In this document: piece after piece, positions 24,755-38,800 of the stretch | Position numbering within the stretch: position 1 is the stretch's first letter | Layout: every line of letters begins with the position of its first letter | Source of the DNA: Luscinia megarhynchos | Taxonomy: Eukaryota; Chordata; Aves; Passeriformes; Turdidae | NCBI GenBank assembly: GCA_034336665.1 | Contig: CM067568.1 | Location: 43,070,770 to 43,134,769, forward strand | Reading direction: 5' to 3' | Length of the DNA: 64,000 nt | Made by a program: the position numbers and the translations under genes | The notes under the pieces: generated by a model | Told to the model about the DNA's origin: nothing | Databases searched by the model: none | The model's input: only the letters and a program-made list of their open reading frames with translations

Positions 24755-27700
24755 AAAACACAGCCCTGGCAGTGCAGTTAACCTTGATCACTGCAGGAAC
24801 ACACTGGACAGACACTTTCATCTTATCCACCAAGGTCCTAAGAACCTGCCTGCAAGATTGTTGTTTTCCTGTACAGATGCATGCATTTGTTTCATCTGCA
24901 CTTTTCATTGCTCAGCTTCATGGAGATCCACTTTTTCTGTTCCTCTATTGCCTAACCCAGTTCATGTCACACAGCTCATCCAAAAATAACTGGGACAGCA
25001 TGCTAATAACTTCTTTTGTGAAACTAAGTTTCACATAGTGGATTACATTAGAATATTAGTGTTTCAGATTTCTCCATTAAAAAAGTTAAATCTGTACTTT
25101 GAAGCCAGATGTGCTGGTTAAAAGAGGCAGCAGTTTTTCATTTAACATCCAAATGTTAAATACATGACTAAGAGTATCTTTTTCTTTTTAAGTCCTCTAC
25201 TCATCTAGAGGTCTGTGAACATGAAGTATTATCTGGTTTAATAGATTTCAATCTCCTGTGTCATCTGCTTGAGTGACATTTTGGAGTCTGTTAAAAGAGA
25301 TTTGGGATTGCACAGAAGGAAGGCAGAGAAGAAGAGCACTAAAGGTTTCCTTTCAGTTCTGATTTCTAGATTATAGAATGAGATGTTGTTATTTCCTTGG
25401 TTGTCATGGTGTGTTGGTACAGCATATCCCACCCTGATATGTGAATTGTGCAGACTGGTATGCATTCTCACTTAACAGTAAAAGCAAACAAATAAGGAAC
25501 ACAAATGAGACAGAAATGAAAAAAGAAACGAAGTGGCAAAGCAAACTGCTGTGCAGTTTGGAGGTATGCCTCATTTTGCTAGAAACTGTCTTCACTGACA
25601 ACTCAATCTCTTTGCTCTCAAAGGCATCCTGCTGTTTGGACTATAAAGCTAGAAGACATTCTGTTCCTCTTTTCTTTGTTTTTCCTCTTATTTTATCCAA
25701 ATAAAAGTCAATAAATTCTTCACAAAGATTAGCATAATTTTATCTGTTAATAGTACTTAGGACAAAAAAGGCTTCATTTGAAAATTATTCTTTTTAAGTA
25801 GGTAGAATGTACATGTACCTTCTTCATTATGGTTGAAAACATTTGCTGGTATAATGCATATACAAACTCATTTATTAGAATATAAATTATCTGTTAGGAG
25901 AAACAGGGGTTTTTTTCTTATTGTTTTGTCAGAAGTACAATTAAAAATATGATGAAGAATGGCTACCAATACAGAAAGTAAATGTTTTTACATTTCCACA
26001 AATGTTGTTTGTTAATAAGTTTTATGTCTCTCTAATAGTATTTCCATTGTCCCAAATAAAACAATTAGGGAAATCTTTGCTTCTGAGATCTTTATTATTT
26101 TTCATGGCATGCTGGGCACACCATATTTCCAGGCAGAGCCTGCTACACTATTCTGGGAGATATATTATACAGAATCAATATCCTGCCATGCATGCAGAAT
26201 AAAATATTTGGGGGAGGATAATGAAAACATTTCCATTTACATGATGAAGTAAAAAAGATTTCCAGCAGAGAAAAGAGAACCTACTTAAGTTATAGATATT
26301 CCACATTTGGATGTAAACAAATTAATATGGGAAATAAAGGTACATATTAAAGCATAGTTGACAGCTTGATATTTTACTTCTGCAAGCTACTACCTAATAG
26401 GAAAAATATTTTCTCCTTATTTATTCCCCTTCATCTGATAACATTTGTGAACATTAATTTAAACATCACAAAAAGCAATAAGCATTATATCACTAGGATA
26501 AAAAAAAAGGACATTGAAATAAGTAATTTCATGAACAACAGGGTTGATAAAACTTGGATTTCAAAGCCAGTGCTCTCCAGATAGCCTGGGTGTTTGTACA
26601 CTGAAGGGCTTTGATCTTGAGTACTGGTCTGCAGATTATCTAGTTCCTGGGCTTTGTCTTGGAATGAAGAAAATAGTTTCTGCTAAATCAAAATCTGGGG
26701 GAGATTTCTGGGACTGGTGCAGATGCTGTTCCAGGTAAACAGTAAGGAATGACAAAATGCCAGGTTTGGCTTCCCCCACCTTATAATGTTTTTCAGATCT
26801 GTTCAGAAGAAGAAAAAATGATGCAAACCCCAAATAAACTCAAGAACATAATCAATATTTCTGGCACCCTGCCAGTTCATATATAGAAATCTCCATTCAA
26901 GAAGGAATAGGTCAAAATAATTTGCCCAACAATTGTTTTTTAAGAGGAAACAAAGGCAGTATAGAAATGTCGTCAGTGGCATATCTATAAGCAAATTTTT
27001 AAAAGCTAAGAAGGATACAATATTTATTTTCTGCTTTAGAAACATTCTTAGAGCTGACAGGTTTGTCTGAAGTGCTCGACAGTGATTGATTTATCCTTGC
27101 TGTATATAGAAAAATAAAATTTATATATGTAAATTTCATTGGTGTTGCATACCAGCTTGTTAGCAGTTTATCATGTTAGCACAGATGTAAAAAACCACCA
27201 AAATATTTATGCAGTACTTGACATAGTGGGACTTTTACACAAACAAGATCACACAAAATTGTCTCTGGAAATTTGGTTTCCCAAAATATTTTCAAATTTT
27301 CTAGACTGCTAAAACTATTAATGTCACAACCATTTTGGAATATAATTAAAATCCAGTTGTACACGGTCAATATCAGCCTTGACTCCCTCAAACTAGCATT
27401 TCACCTGACTCTACCCATCTCAGAGAAGGTCATTTTATCTTTGCTATGTTGTAGGTTAACTTTAGAATTGACACAAATCAAAATGCTCCATAAAGTACCT
27501 GATCCCCTTTTTGTTGTGATGTGTTCATCTTTCTGTAATGTCTATAAAAGTAACATATGCTACATACCTTAATCTTTTAATCTCACTTTTCCAGTGCAGA
27601 GAATTTCACAGAGACTAACCCAAAGAAATTATATCTAATGGAAGACTCACAAAGCTCGATTCTATGTGCTTTAAAACTAAGATCTAATTTGTCAAATGAA

Positions 27701-30700
27701 CATTAGCTTTTTCCATTAGTTTCTTCTAGTGGAGGTTCTCTTCTGAGCCACACCAGTCCCTGCTCTACCTTCACAGTCTGTTTGTGTCCCTTCTCCTGTC
27801 TCATCTGTATCAGTTTATACATCTAAATGATTCCTGTAATACAGAAATGAGGTATCAAGTATGATCACAGAATGATCTCTTTGTTTGATTTTCAGTATTA
27901 ACGGGTCCTGCAAATTAAAATTCAGAATATAATTTCTATGACACTTGAAAATCAGTGTTTGCATATGTCATTACATCTGTTAAATAGTAAGTGGTGATGG
28001 AAGCCATTTGATCAGCTATTTGAAGTTATACTGAATATAGTTCTGCAGTTTCCATTATAAAGGATAATCCTGTTCTAAAAAGGGAAATGGATAAAATAAC
28101 ATGGAAAGTCTTTTCTTTCACTTAATCTATGACAGCCTTGAAGGCAGAGTGAGGAACCACAATACCTCCTATTGTAAAGCAAGACACAGTTTCCTCAAAA
28201 CCTAGATGAAAGCCTGAAGCCAGAACAGCCATAATGATTGTATGACTAAATTGAGCTAAAATTAAGTTCTGGAAAACTTCTGAATTATTTTTCATTCTAT
28301 ATTAATGGAGAATTAAACATTGACTCTGGCATTTGTCCTACAAATTACAAAATTTTCTCCATGAACAAGTGTTACATTTTTCTTTATTGCACTTGCTCAA
28401 CGTTTATGAGAAGGGAGAATGGCATTAACTCACTGGCAGCTTCAGAGAACTTCAGAGAGCTGTCACAGAGGGATATGACATCATTGCTCAGGGTGGGTGA
28501 CATAGTCCAAGTTAAACCTCAGCATACAGGGAAGAAACCAAAACTGGAAATTTCCAAATGACAACTTAGATACACAGGGCCAAATACTTCCTTTCATTCT
28601 GTGCCTAACAGAGCCAAAAAAAACTTAGATACAACAGACACTTTTCTAGCTATCTTTAGCAACTTTGTTGAAGCAAGGTTCAGACTAAAGGACATTTAGA
28701 AATACTGTAGATAGCATGTTAAAAGTATAAAATAAATACAATAAAAATGAAAATAAACTATCACTTCATTCACGCATGAGGTGACCTAATTTGATGCTTA
28801 TTTGTACCTTTGTTATGCTTTAATATTTTGGGTTAATTAATTACATCTTTTAGCTTAATAAAATTCAAAGCGTGTTTATTTTGGGGTATAAAACACACAT
28901 TTAAAATGTCCAAAATACATTGAAAAGTACAGTATGAGGCCAGATGTGACAGCTGTGATGGATCTCTGCTGACTACCTCTGCTCTGGGACCAGGTACAGC
29001 CCCCTTAACTGTGAAAAACCCCAATGTGCCTCTGCAGGAGAAAACAATCCTCAGTATTCTGATGCTGTGATGTCAGATGGTCTGTCAGGTTTGTCAGGGA
29101 GGAAGAAGGATGTAGAAATCAGAAAAAAAACATAGTGTGTCAGACTCCCTTTTATTGTTATCATTTCCCTAAATAACATTCCAGATAAAAATGAACTCTG
29201 TTCAAATACAGCAGCATGCCCATGACTGAAATATAAAGGCTTTGAGTAATAGTTGCTTGAGGTTCCACTGTACTGTATAACCAACTGCTGATTCCTCCTC
29301 ACCTCCTTCTTTCATTTGATATTCCTTCTGCATGCACTATGGTGAGCTGCTGTGCTGTTCTCTGATGTAGAGTTGCTGGCAAAAAATAATATAATTTTAC
29401 CCTTTAAAATTTATAATGTTCCCACTGACTTAAAGATCTATTTTAAGTACAATCAACAGTTACAATAAATGTTTTAAACATACTTGAATGTATTGGTTTT
29501 TATTAAGTATTACTTTAATCTTTTGGAGTACTAAATGAGTCATATTTTCATAATAGATCAATTAAGCGTGCAGCCAGTATCTAAATAAAAAATGGTGGTG
29601 CTTTTCAAACCCATTCTTCTCATAACTTACATATATGTGTTCTCTCCAGATGTAGCAGCATGAAGAAGGAACATTACATTAATGTATAAACAGGGGGGGA
29701 AACATAAAAACCCCTTGCCTTTCAAAAGAGACCAAATAAAAATTGATGTCAGAACATCAAACTACATTGCAGAATGTTTTTTTACCAGAATTCAGTTTTC
29801 CATACAGTCTTTTTACATTTCTTGTTCCATAAGTTATAACTCTAATTCTAGATACAGTTTTTTACTTGTCTCTCTGATACTCAGTTAAAATAGTTTCTTA
29901 CAGTATTTATATTCCAGTATTATCAATTCAATATTAGTAACTGCTACTTCCATAAAATAATATGGCTTGCTTTAAGAATAATAAAACTGATCCATGTAGC
30001 AGGAATTTATTATTATATGAGTATGTATGAGTAAACCTAAGAAACTATCAGTTGGCTTTCCTCCATGGGTTTTGTTGCTCTTCTACTTTATTGTGCTATG
30101 ATGTTCCTGAACAAAATAGCTTTTTTCCTTATGGAAAATGGTCCCACTGAAAAATAACATCTCCTTCTACCTGAAGAGGGACCTAATTTACCCTCTAGGT
30201 AGATCATAGCAAGACACAAAAAAAATAATGTAAATGCAATTTTATGAAAGCAAATAATATAAAGTAAAATTAATATATTCAAGAGATAATTTATTTGTTT
30301 ACATTTTCTAAATTACTGGGGTTTTTTTTTAAAAAAATTGATTCTTTTAAATATTTTTAGACAAATAAAAGGTATTATTATCCACTGGAATTTCCTACCA
30401 GCTGGACAATTACTCTCATTTTCAGGACACATTACATCCAGACAACCTACATTTCCATAGACCTTATGAGAAGCAAGGTATCAATGACTCTCTAAATATT
30501 TGTCTTTAAAAAAATTTCCTAAGAGGTATATATTAATATTATCATAGCAAATTGAGGATAACTGCTGCTAATGAGTAGGATCTTAAAGTGGAGTAAGTCA
30601 ACATAGTTCTGTTAGAACAAATGGCCCTATGGCAACTTACACTAATTATGCACACATTAAAGTTAGAGGTAATATATAATATGGCATATCTTAGAAACAG

Positions 30701-31419
30701 TCAAACTTTCAGTAAATCAAAATTTAAACAGTAAAGTTTAGATTTATTTACATAACCTGGTAATAATAAGAAAGCTACAGTTTCATCTTTTAGAGGAAAT
30801 CTTTCCATTCAAGCTTGTTTAGCCTTTGCCTCCGCTACTAATGACCCCATCAATGTCTCTTTGAGTCTTATTAATGTATGTGAACAAATAATCATTTATT
30901 CTCATGGAACTGTTCTCCAAGGGTAGCCTATTCTTGAATGCTTTCTCTGTTTTTCAAATGTTACAAAATATATTAGATTTTTCTGCTTTCTTGCCTCCCA
31001 ATTAAGGATACTTTTATCTTTTTCTTTCCCTAAAACTGAATTAGCAGTCTTGATAAGACATAAAGCATACTTCACACTAAGAACCCATTTCACTGTCAGT
31101 TGCCAAATAATAGAAGATATTTTCCACCTGAGAATGAAAGCACTGATGATCCAATTGCCTCTCTCTGACAGACCACATTTGTTTTCGGGACTGCAATATA
31201 GGTGTGAATATTACTTTATGTACAGGTCATGAGTCCATTACCTGAAGCCATAACAGATTTGAAAGGAAAAGGGATGTGGTCTAACAAAGACAAAAAAACT
31301 TGAGGAAGAATGTTGGTCACTCACTTTTGAGCTTTGGAGGAAGATTATTGTGACAGTATTGGGAGCTGCACCATTTTAATGATAATGCAGTCAATGGGAA
31401 AATTAATCAGCATTTATAA
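24755..31419. other. single-copy DNA without a gene
   Basis: No recognisable gene, RNA or dispersed repeat in 6.6 kb. The overlapping plus-strand frames at 24624-25038 begin inside the LTR and run out of it, so they are fortuitous. The frame at 27273-27572 (99 codons) lacks domains. A local rise in GC occurs around 28930-29060, without further structure. Confidence 0.6.
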
Positions 31420-31524
31420 AATAAATATAAATATAAATATAAATATAAATATAAATATAAATATAAATATAAATATAAATATAAATATAAATATAAATAT
31501 AAATATAAATATAAATAAATATAA
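31420..31524 (+). repeat. hexanucleotide array (ATAAAT)n, about 17 copies
   Basis: About 105 bp of nearly perfect ATAAAT repeats, broken only at the right end where one unit shortens to four bases. On the plus strand it gives an alternating Asn-Ile run within an open frame at 31334-31576, which is an artefact of the repeat. High purity suggests recent expansion and length polymorphism. Confidence 0.97.
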
Positions 31525-34500
31525 AAAGCATTTATATAAAAATACAGCTAAAAAAAACCCAAGCGAGATTTATTGAGCAGATAAATAAGGCAAGGGAATG
31601 AAAATCAGTATTTAAAGAAATTGTTGTTGTAATTTTTTCCCTTTTCCCTTAAATGATGAAAAGAGAACATGTGATTAATTGAAAAACAACAAATCCCAAA
31701 ATAAATATAGTTTTTTCTCTTGTAACACACAAATGGCAAACTTCATTTTGTCATCATATAGTCTGAGCTTCACATTTAGAAGAAATTAAAGAATGTTTGT
31801 CTATCTTCTATGTAAAATAGTAGTCTGAATTAATGGAAAGAGATGAAGATCAAATTTTAAATGTGTGTGAGAGAGGTGAGAGAAAGAGCAAGAAGATGTT
31901 ATGAGGAGTTTGACATCAGTGTTATTCCAGTGACAAAATTGTTTCTATACATTGACCCAAATTGTCTCAAATAAGGCTGTTTCTCCAGCCAGAGTGAATA
32001 TTACTGAAGTTCACCACAGAATTTTTGGTAAACAGTCCTGATGATTTTTCTTTTAATGCAAGTAGAACCTGCCAGTGAAATGAAGAAGCAAAGCAATAAA
32101 ATGCATTTTTGGCATAGTATATAAGTCACCAAAAGAACCCAGTCCTACAGTACTCAACAATGGCAATATTTACTAGGAGAGGTGGAGAAAACTTTTGTAA
32201 AAAGTTCAGACAAATTCTGAATTTTGATTGAAGTTGTGTGTTAAGTAGCACCATGTTTTGGTGCTTGCTGTTGAGAACATATATGTGCCTGTCATTTAAA
32301 ATAAAACTTTCTATTTCTTCTTTGCACATTGCTTCTTACCAAGACCCTTGTCTCTTAATCCAGCTGAAATACTAGCAGCAAGTAGTCTGTCAGTTTCTGG
32401 CAGATGTGATCCAGCTTCAGCAAAAAACGAGTAAAATTTTAAAGGTGAGGTGTATTTCAGAAATACTACCCTCAACAATACCACTCTCATGGTATTTATG
32501 TACCATACTGTGGCATGCAAAGTAGTCATTAACAGAAAATTTCAGGGAGGAGCTTCTGATAAAATAGTTTATGATTCCTCTCTAGGGAAGGAGTTCCCAA
32601 CAGGGAAATATAGGCAAGGGACTTACCAGGCTAGTAAGCCTTGCAGAATATGTGCACCCCCTAGGAAATGAAAATAAGGCAGTATCAGCCTTGGACTCCC
32701 AAAGTGCCCATTTCTAATGGGGACCTTAAATGTCTAAAATGCTTAAGAATCATTTAAGTAGTGGAGATTTTAATTTTACTCTGTCATATACAATGTCCAT
32801 GGCTGCAGACAGGGTTTTGAACTAGGTAGGTAGTTATGCATGAAGGAAGGAATTTCTGAAGTCCATCTGTCCCTGGGGCAGAGTGCAAGGATGCTCTAAA
32901 CACAAATTGACTGTGAAAAACAAGAGGCAGGAAATAACACATAGGAAATATGTATTGTGGCACTGAAACCACAAATGCTCTTTGGCTAGTTATTCTTCTC
33001 TACTTGTCGTGTCAGAGGTTTGAACAATTGTCCACACTAAAATTAAACTGAGACAATGGAATGAATATTGCTGCATAATAAACATAATATTTTATATTTC
33101 CTATGCCAAGTCTATTAATGCTATTGCCCAGTCCCTCTTCATCTATGTCCCCATTTTCTCAGCAGTGCATTTTTCACTTGCTGATGTGTTCGACATTTCA
33201 CAGAGAGCAAGACATGCTTGTATTTCCTAAATGAAATACACATCTGATATGGAAGGGCTGATATCTACATACAGAGAACTTGCTCCCCATAAAGCCATAT
33301 AGTGACCAGTCACAAATATTCATAAAAATTAATGTAAATCTAATAGACCAGAACAAAATTGATGTCAACTTTCTCTAGTTACAGCTTTATTTTTGGACAT
33401 AGATCTGACTCCTTCCAGGATCACATTTCTGTAGATGAGGAAAAACACTTGATTTTTCTTCTGTCTGTGATCTTAAAAATATGTTCCTGTGATCTACTTT
33501 GGAATTTGATTCTTGGCACTTCTCTTCCAAGAACTACCTAATCCTCACCTGAATACTATTTGCAGGAGTAAGAAGCCAACCTGCCCACAGCTGACCTTTA
33601 ATAAAAGAAAAAATGTCATCCTTCCCTATTCATTCTGCCCAAACAGTCTTTACTTTAAAAATTAAGTTCAGAAATTAAATGTACTCCCAAATGCCACCTT
33701 TTAGCAATTTCTAAAAGACATCCAATACTCAAACTGTTTTTTGCTTACCTGTTTGAGATATCCTCACATGGGTCAGACTCTCAGTTTACCAAAGTTAACT
33801 CTATTAAATGAAACTACACTTATTTGCACTCAAGTCCTAGCCCAGTGAAACTCTGAAGAAATATTTTTCCAGCTTTCTATTTTATATAGTTTACATTTAG
33901 TTGAAAAGTGGCAGGATTTGTTTCTGGGCATGATTAAGAACATAATTAAGAACTGTACTCAGAGAAGGCTAACAGCAATTACCCTATTTTATCCTACTAC
34001 TTACTGTTCAAGCTGTCATGTTTTCATAGGCACCTTGACATTTGCATGAAACATTTTAATCTTCTTCCAGACCTTGTAGCAATGGATCAAGGACAGTAAA
34101 TGGTCTGTATTAGGCAGCATGGTATTAATGACTAAGGGAGATTCTTTTATTAAATCCAATAAAGGACATTTATGCAGTAAATCAGAAAGCTAGGTTTTTA
34201 CATAATTTTCCAGTAATGAACTGGAATCCTGCATGTTGGCAAGAGGCATTTTTGTCCCCTCCTATTTCATATTCTGAAGATTTATAGTCCATTTCTATAT
34301 ATTTCTGTTAAATTGTAGCTTTCATTCTTTGTTCCATTTCAACTTACTTAAAGAGTAAGAAAAATTAGAAGCAACTAAGAGTAGAGCATAAAGAATGAGT
34401 AAGATGATGAGGAAGCAGGCTTATGACAAAAGAAAACAACAGAAAAAGAAGTGAAGTTGGGCTTGTGCAATCTAAATACATAATAGTGAGTATGTGAAAA

Positions 34501-37500
34501 CCTTTGATAAATAAAAATCATGGATATATGATCACCTTGTGTAAGCATTTGAAGTAGAAACACAAAAGGCAAAGAATGATTATTTATCCTATTGAGCCTG
34601 ATTGAAATGAAAAATACTCAATTTTATCTGAAAAAGTCACAAAAGATCTTGGAGTTTGTATTTTAAATACCAAAAGATTTCTATTTAATTGAAAATAAAC
34701 TGAATTTAGTGTGTTCATAATGTATGATAATGGTGGATGAACTTTTATAAGACATTTATTTTGATAAAATATAGATTACTATGATAAAAGGCATATTCTT
34801 TTTATAGATTCCTTGTCACCTCTTATTTATCTTTATATATAGAAAAATAAAATTGCAAAGAAAACCTCTTTAGCAAAAGGATGTAAAAAGAGTAATAGTG
34901 TGTAAAATGTGTCTGATTCATAAATTCAAATATTAATTTTGAAGCCATATGGTAAAGAAGAATCATGTTTTGGAATTAAAATGCAGGTTTTGGAATGTTA
35001 AGGGTTTTTTGTAGCACAGAGTATAAACATGTATTTTGTTAACCTCAGTTAATTTGAAAGTATAATAGAAATAGAGTTATTTAAGAGTGTGATAGTTTTG
35101 ACTACATCTAAAAGGCATTTCTTTAGAACAGCCCACATTCTTACATAAAGAGCAACCATACAAGATTTCAAACCTTTAAGAAATTCCTATTAAAAATCTT
35201 CTGAATTCATATTATAGAGTCTGCTTGGGCATGACATGACAGTTGTTCAAGCAACACAGAAGTTCTGCAGAACCAGAGACTACTGTGAAAAACACAGTAA
35301 CCTAGGAAACACCTAGAAAAATAGCTAAATACATACCCACAAAAATGAATATGAAGAAAAGGATGGCCAGTCTCACTATATTGGATTATTATGGCAATCA
35401 GCAAGTTAGAATTGCAGATATTTTAGGTGCAAAGCCATCAAAGCCTTCAAGTGGTACTGGTGTGTTATAAACAAAGATAATAACCCACTGTACTTGCAGC
35501 TGCTCAGAATACCATCAGTGCAGTAATGGTCTCCACTGTAACACAGATCCACTTGAGAAACTTGTACATTGGGAGTCCTTACAAAGAAAATTCAGAATCT
35601 GAAATCTAAATCCGTTTCATACTTGTACTCTGACAAGTCCAATTGACTTTTTAGAAGGCAAAAATCTTCACAGTTAGCAAATATGGGATTGGATACCAAC
35701 AGTTTGAGATATTTTCTGTCAAGTCCTCTTTTCTGTCCTCTAGGAAAGCAGGCAAGGAAAGAAAAAGGCATTCATATTTTACTTTTTTTTAATAGCTTGA
35801 ATTGTTATCCTTGCTCAATTTTCACTGTCAGGAGAAATATAATACACAGTCATCATCAAACTGTGACTAGTAGAAACAGAGTATGCTACAAGAAGTTTTT
35901 CTGTTTGGTATACTTTATTGCATGCATTATTGCTGAGGAAGCTGATTCATGAACATGTTTTGTTTCACAGCTGATGACAAAAAAATCAATATAATCAATA
36001 AATAAATACAACTACAACACCATTAGAAAAATTGTTCTCTGTTTTTCAATCTCTAACACTTTGAAATCTATTTTCCTTATGCACTTTGGATATGAGGCCA
36101 TGTGAGACCTCAACTATATTTTTCTGCTTACAAGACCCTTTTTAATTAATCATTCTCTTTTAAGATCTGCTCAGAGTCAAAATCTAATTGAAAACTTGTG
36201 AGATGCAGAAAGGTCACGTAGTATAACAACCATTAGAAAGAGTTGTCCTTCTCCTCTGAGAAGAAATTTATTTTAAGTCTCCTTATATTAGTTTACTGTA
36301 TTCATGTTGCCAGGAAGAAAACATAATTATGATCAGAAGTAATCAAATGAATCTGATACTTTTCATATCTTTAAAACTGAGAAGAGACTCACCATTTCAA
36401 ATAAGAAAATTATCCAAAGGAGTACACCAATTTTATTCTATTCTAGCCACAGCTCAGTTCTGCAACAAAATCTGACGTGTTAAGATGAACTATTCAATTT
36501 TTCATTAAATTAAGTATTGATAACAGAGAACAGTTACCAAAAAACCCACAACTCTAGCAGTTTCTAAACTGCCAGAAATACATTAAAATTGTATAAGTAT
36601 TATAGTAAATTCTTTTCATTCCTTTTCATCTGCTGGACCTTGACCCTGGGTAGGACATATACTTTCCAAAATCTATGACATGACATAGGCTGTGGTTGTC
36701 CAAAGCTGAATATGCCTGCTGAATAAAACTTAAATGGATATGTATTACAAAAGAATTGTCAAAAAAGAAGGAAAATTATTTCATCTATATTTTATAGAAG
36801 TTGACAATTAGAAAAGGGCTAAACCATCTCTTCAAGCAGCTGTCTTCTAGGTTTCCATGACATTCATTTTTTTTGGTCTGGTGGTCTATTTTATTTTGGT
36901 GAGTTTTAAAAGGCTACCTTTAAAAACTTTTAAGGAGAGTTATGTTTGCTGCAAATAAGTCATGAAAATACACAGAAAATCCAAATTAATTTTTGTAGTG
37001 AAACAATGAGTGTACACGCTCAACTGAACAGTGCTTATTTCACAATGTGGTTAAAATAGGAAGTCCAAAATGCTTTGCCTTTTTTATATTACCACAATAA
37101 ACAGAATAAGGTGATAATCCAAGAGGGATTTTTTTAAAAGCCATCCCCATTTGTGAGTTGAGGCAAATATTTTTCTAGAACTATATTTCTACATCTGTCA
37201 TCATCAAGATGTCTTTCTTTGGAATAAAATGACAGACTAAGAATGTTTTATTACCTTTAGGTGCTGTTAGGAGTTCACATAAGGAGTCTGCAAGCAGGAT
37301 AATAAGAAAGTATGGTGCAATTCTCTTCAAGATCAATACATTAAAACCCATTTTCCTATTAATTATTTCTAATTAATCATATCCTGTATAGTTCTTACTT
37401 CTGACAAGATTGGGAGTCTCAGTTTCTTCTGTTAAAAGTATTTCCTTATCTTCATCTGCAGCGTTAAGAAGATAGGATCTCCCACCCTAATTAACACCTC

Positions 37501-38705
37501 TGGGTGTCTCTGCCCCAGTGTGCTGACCTGATCACGTTCTGCTCTCCATTCCAAAACACTCTTGTTCTGCAAGTCATGCAATTACTGCAATTACTGCTGC
37601 ACTGAAGTATTGTAGCAGTGTTGGAGACAAGGCAACAAAGTCTTGGAAAGGGGCATCCCTGTTTATACAACACTGAGCTAATGGCAAAATATAGTTTAGA
37701 CATGCTGTAAATGCTATCTCACCACACAGGAAGTCTGCCACTTAGAAATACAAAAATGTAACTTGTGAGCAAAGCAGCACTTCATTTGTTAATTTAAATC
37801 AGGTTTTTATAAGTGCTGTTGCACCTTACTGAGTATGCAATCCAGTGATTCTAGTGTACTGCCAGGATCAGTAGTTAATTTCTTTCTGCAGTCCAAATCC
37901 TATTGACTCTTAGAAGAGATTGTGATGTAATAAAATTGGTAGTAAGACCACAGAAGACTCCTGACTAATAAGATTTTTTGTGTTTTCCATAAGAAAGATG
38001 GCAATGTCTGTAACTACCTCTGTATGCTATTCTTCCTTTGTATTTGATTTTTATCCACAAGTCACCTTATGTGTGCTAAAGGTTGGTCTGTCAGTGACAG
38101 GATGCACTCTCTGAAAACTTGTTATTATCTATACATAGATAGTGCCAGAGGAATTTTTAAACCATTTTCTGTGGGCCATCACACAATTTCCCTGAAGTCA
38201 TTAAGCTCACAGAAGTGCAATAAGTAAATCCTACACAGAAACTGTTAATAAAGTATTTATGAGAAGAAGGAATGTATTCCTTCTGTGTGAAAGCCAGGGA
38301 AGAAGGCCTGATTATGCATCAAAATGAGTTATGGCAAAGCATTTAGAAATAGGCTTGGAAAAGAGCTGTAAACGTCAGATCAAGATCAAGTCACTTAGAA
38401 TCCTTATGAGGAACACACAGAAATTCAGCAGACATTATTCCAGCCTATAAGATTAAATGAAAGCCACAACCTCCTGAATTTTGGCCACAGCACATCATGG
38501 TTTTATACTGAGGCTGGATTTCATCTTTCCCAATTCTCTTGTAAGTGCAGCTGCATAAGGTGTGAATAACCAGTGTTTAAGGGCTGCTCATTAATTTCAC
38601 CCCCAAGGAATGCATTTTATAAAGTTGAACACAGTATCAGAAATGATTGCAGTGCAAAATTTGCTTTTATTGCTATGCTAGCCAGTTCTAAGAAGTTGTT
38701 TCAAT
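31525..38705. other. single-copy DNA without a gene
   Basis: Seven kilobases of AT-rich DNA with no coding frame above about 90 codons and no repeat I can identify. The segment at 35964-35990 encodes a short TADDKKIN string that recalls an RT active site but has no supporting context. The blocks at 34010-34190 and 38520-38690 look like complex unique sequence and are plausible conserved non-coding DNA, unproven. Confidence 0.6.
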
Positions 38706-38800
38706 GAGTGAGAGCCAGGAAATCATGAATTCATCTCAGTTCTGACAATGACTCCTTGTGTGAATTGTAGTATGTCATTCAAATGCCAGTTTTCCAAAGG
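38706..38800 (+). mobile_element. MIR-like ancient SINE fragment
   Basis: Follows the MIR core in order: AGCCAGGAAATC, then TCTCAGTTCTGACAATGACT, then TTGTGTGAATTGTAG, TGTCATTCAAATGCC and AGTTTTCC. These correspond to the conserved CCAGCTCTGCCACTTAC, CTGTGTGACCTTGG, CAAGTCACTTAACC and CTCAGTTTCC blocks. The match is degenerate and about 95 bp long. The tRNA-related head is not clearly present. MIR-type SINEs predate the bird-mammal split, so a worn copy is expected to look like this. Confidence 0.6.

Noticed and set aside
31334..31576. Open frame with a long Asn-Ile alternation
   Set aside because: It is the translation of the ATAAAT hexamer array.
35964..35990. TADDKKIN peptide resembling an RT catalytic motif
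   Set aside because: No other RT motif lies nearby and the expected hydrophobic residues before the DD are missing.
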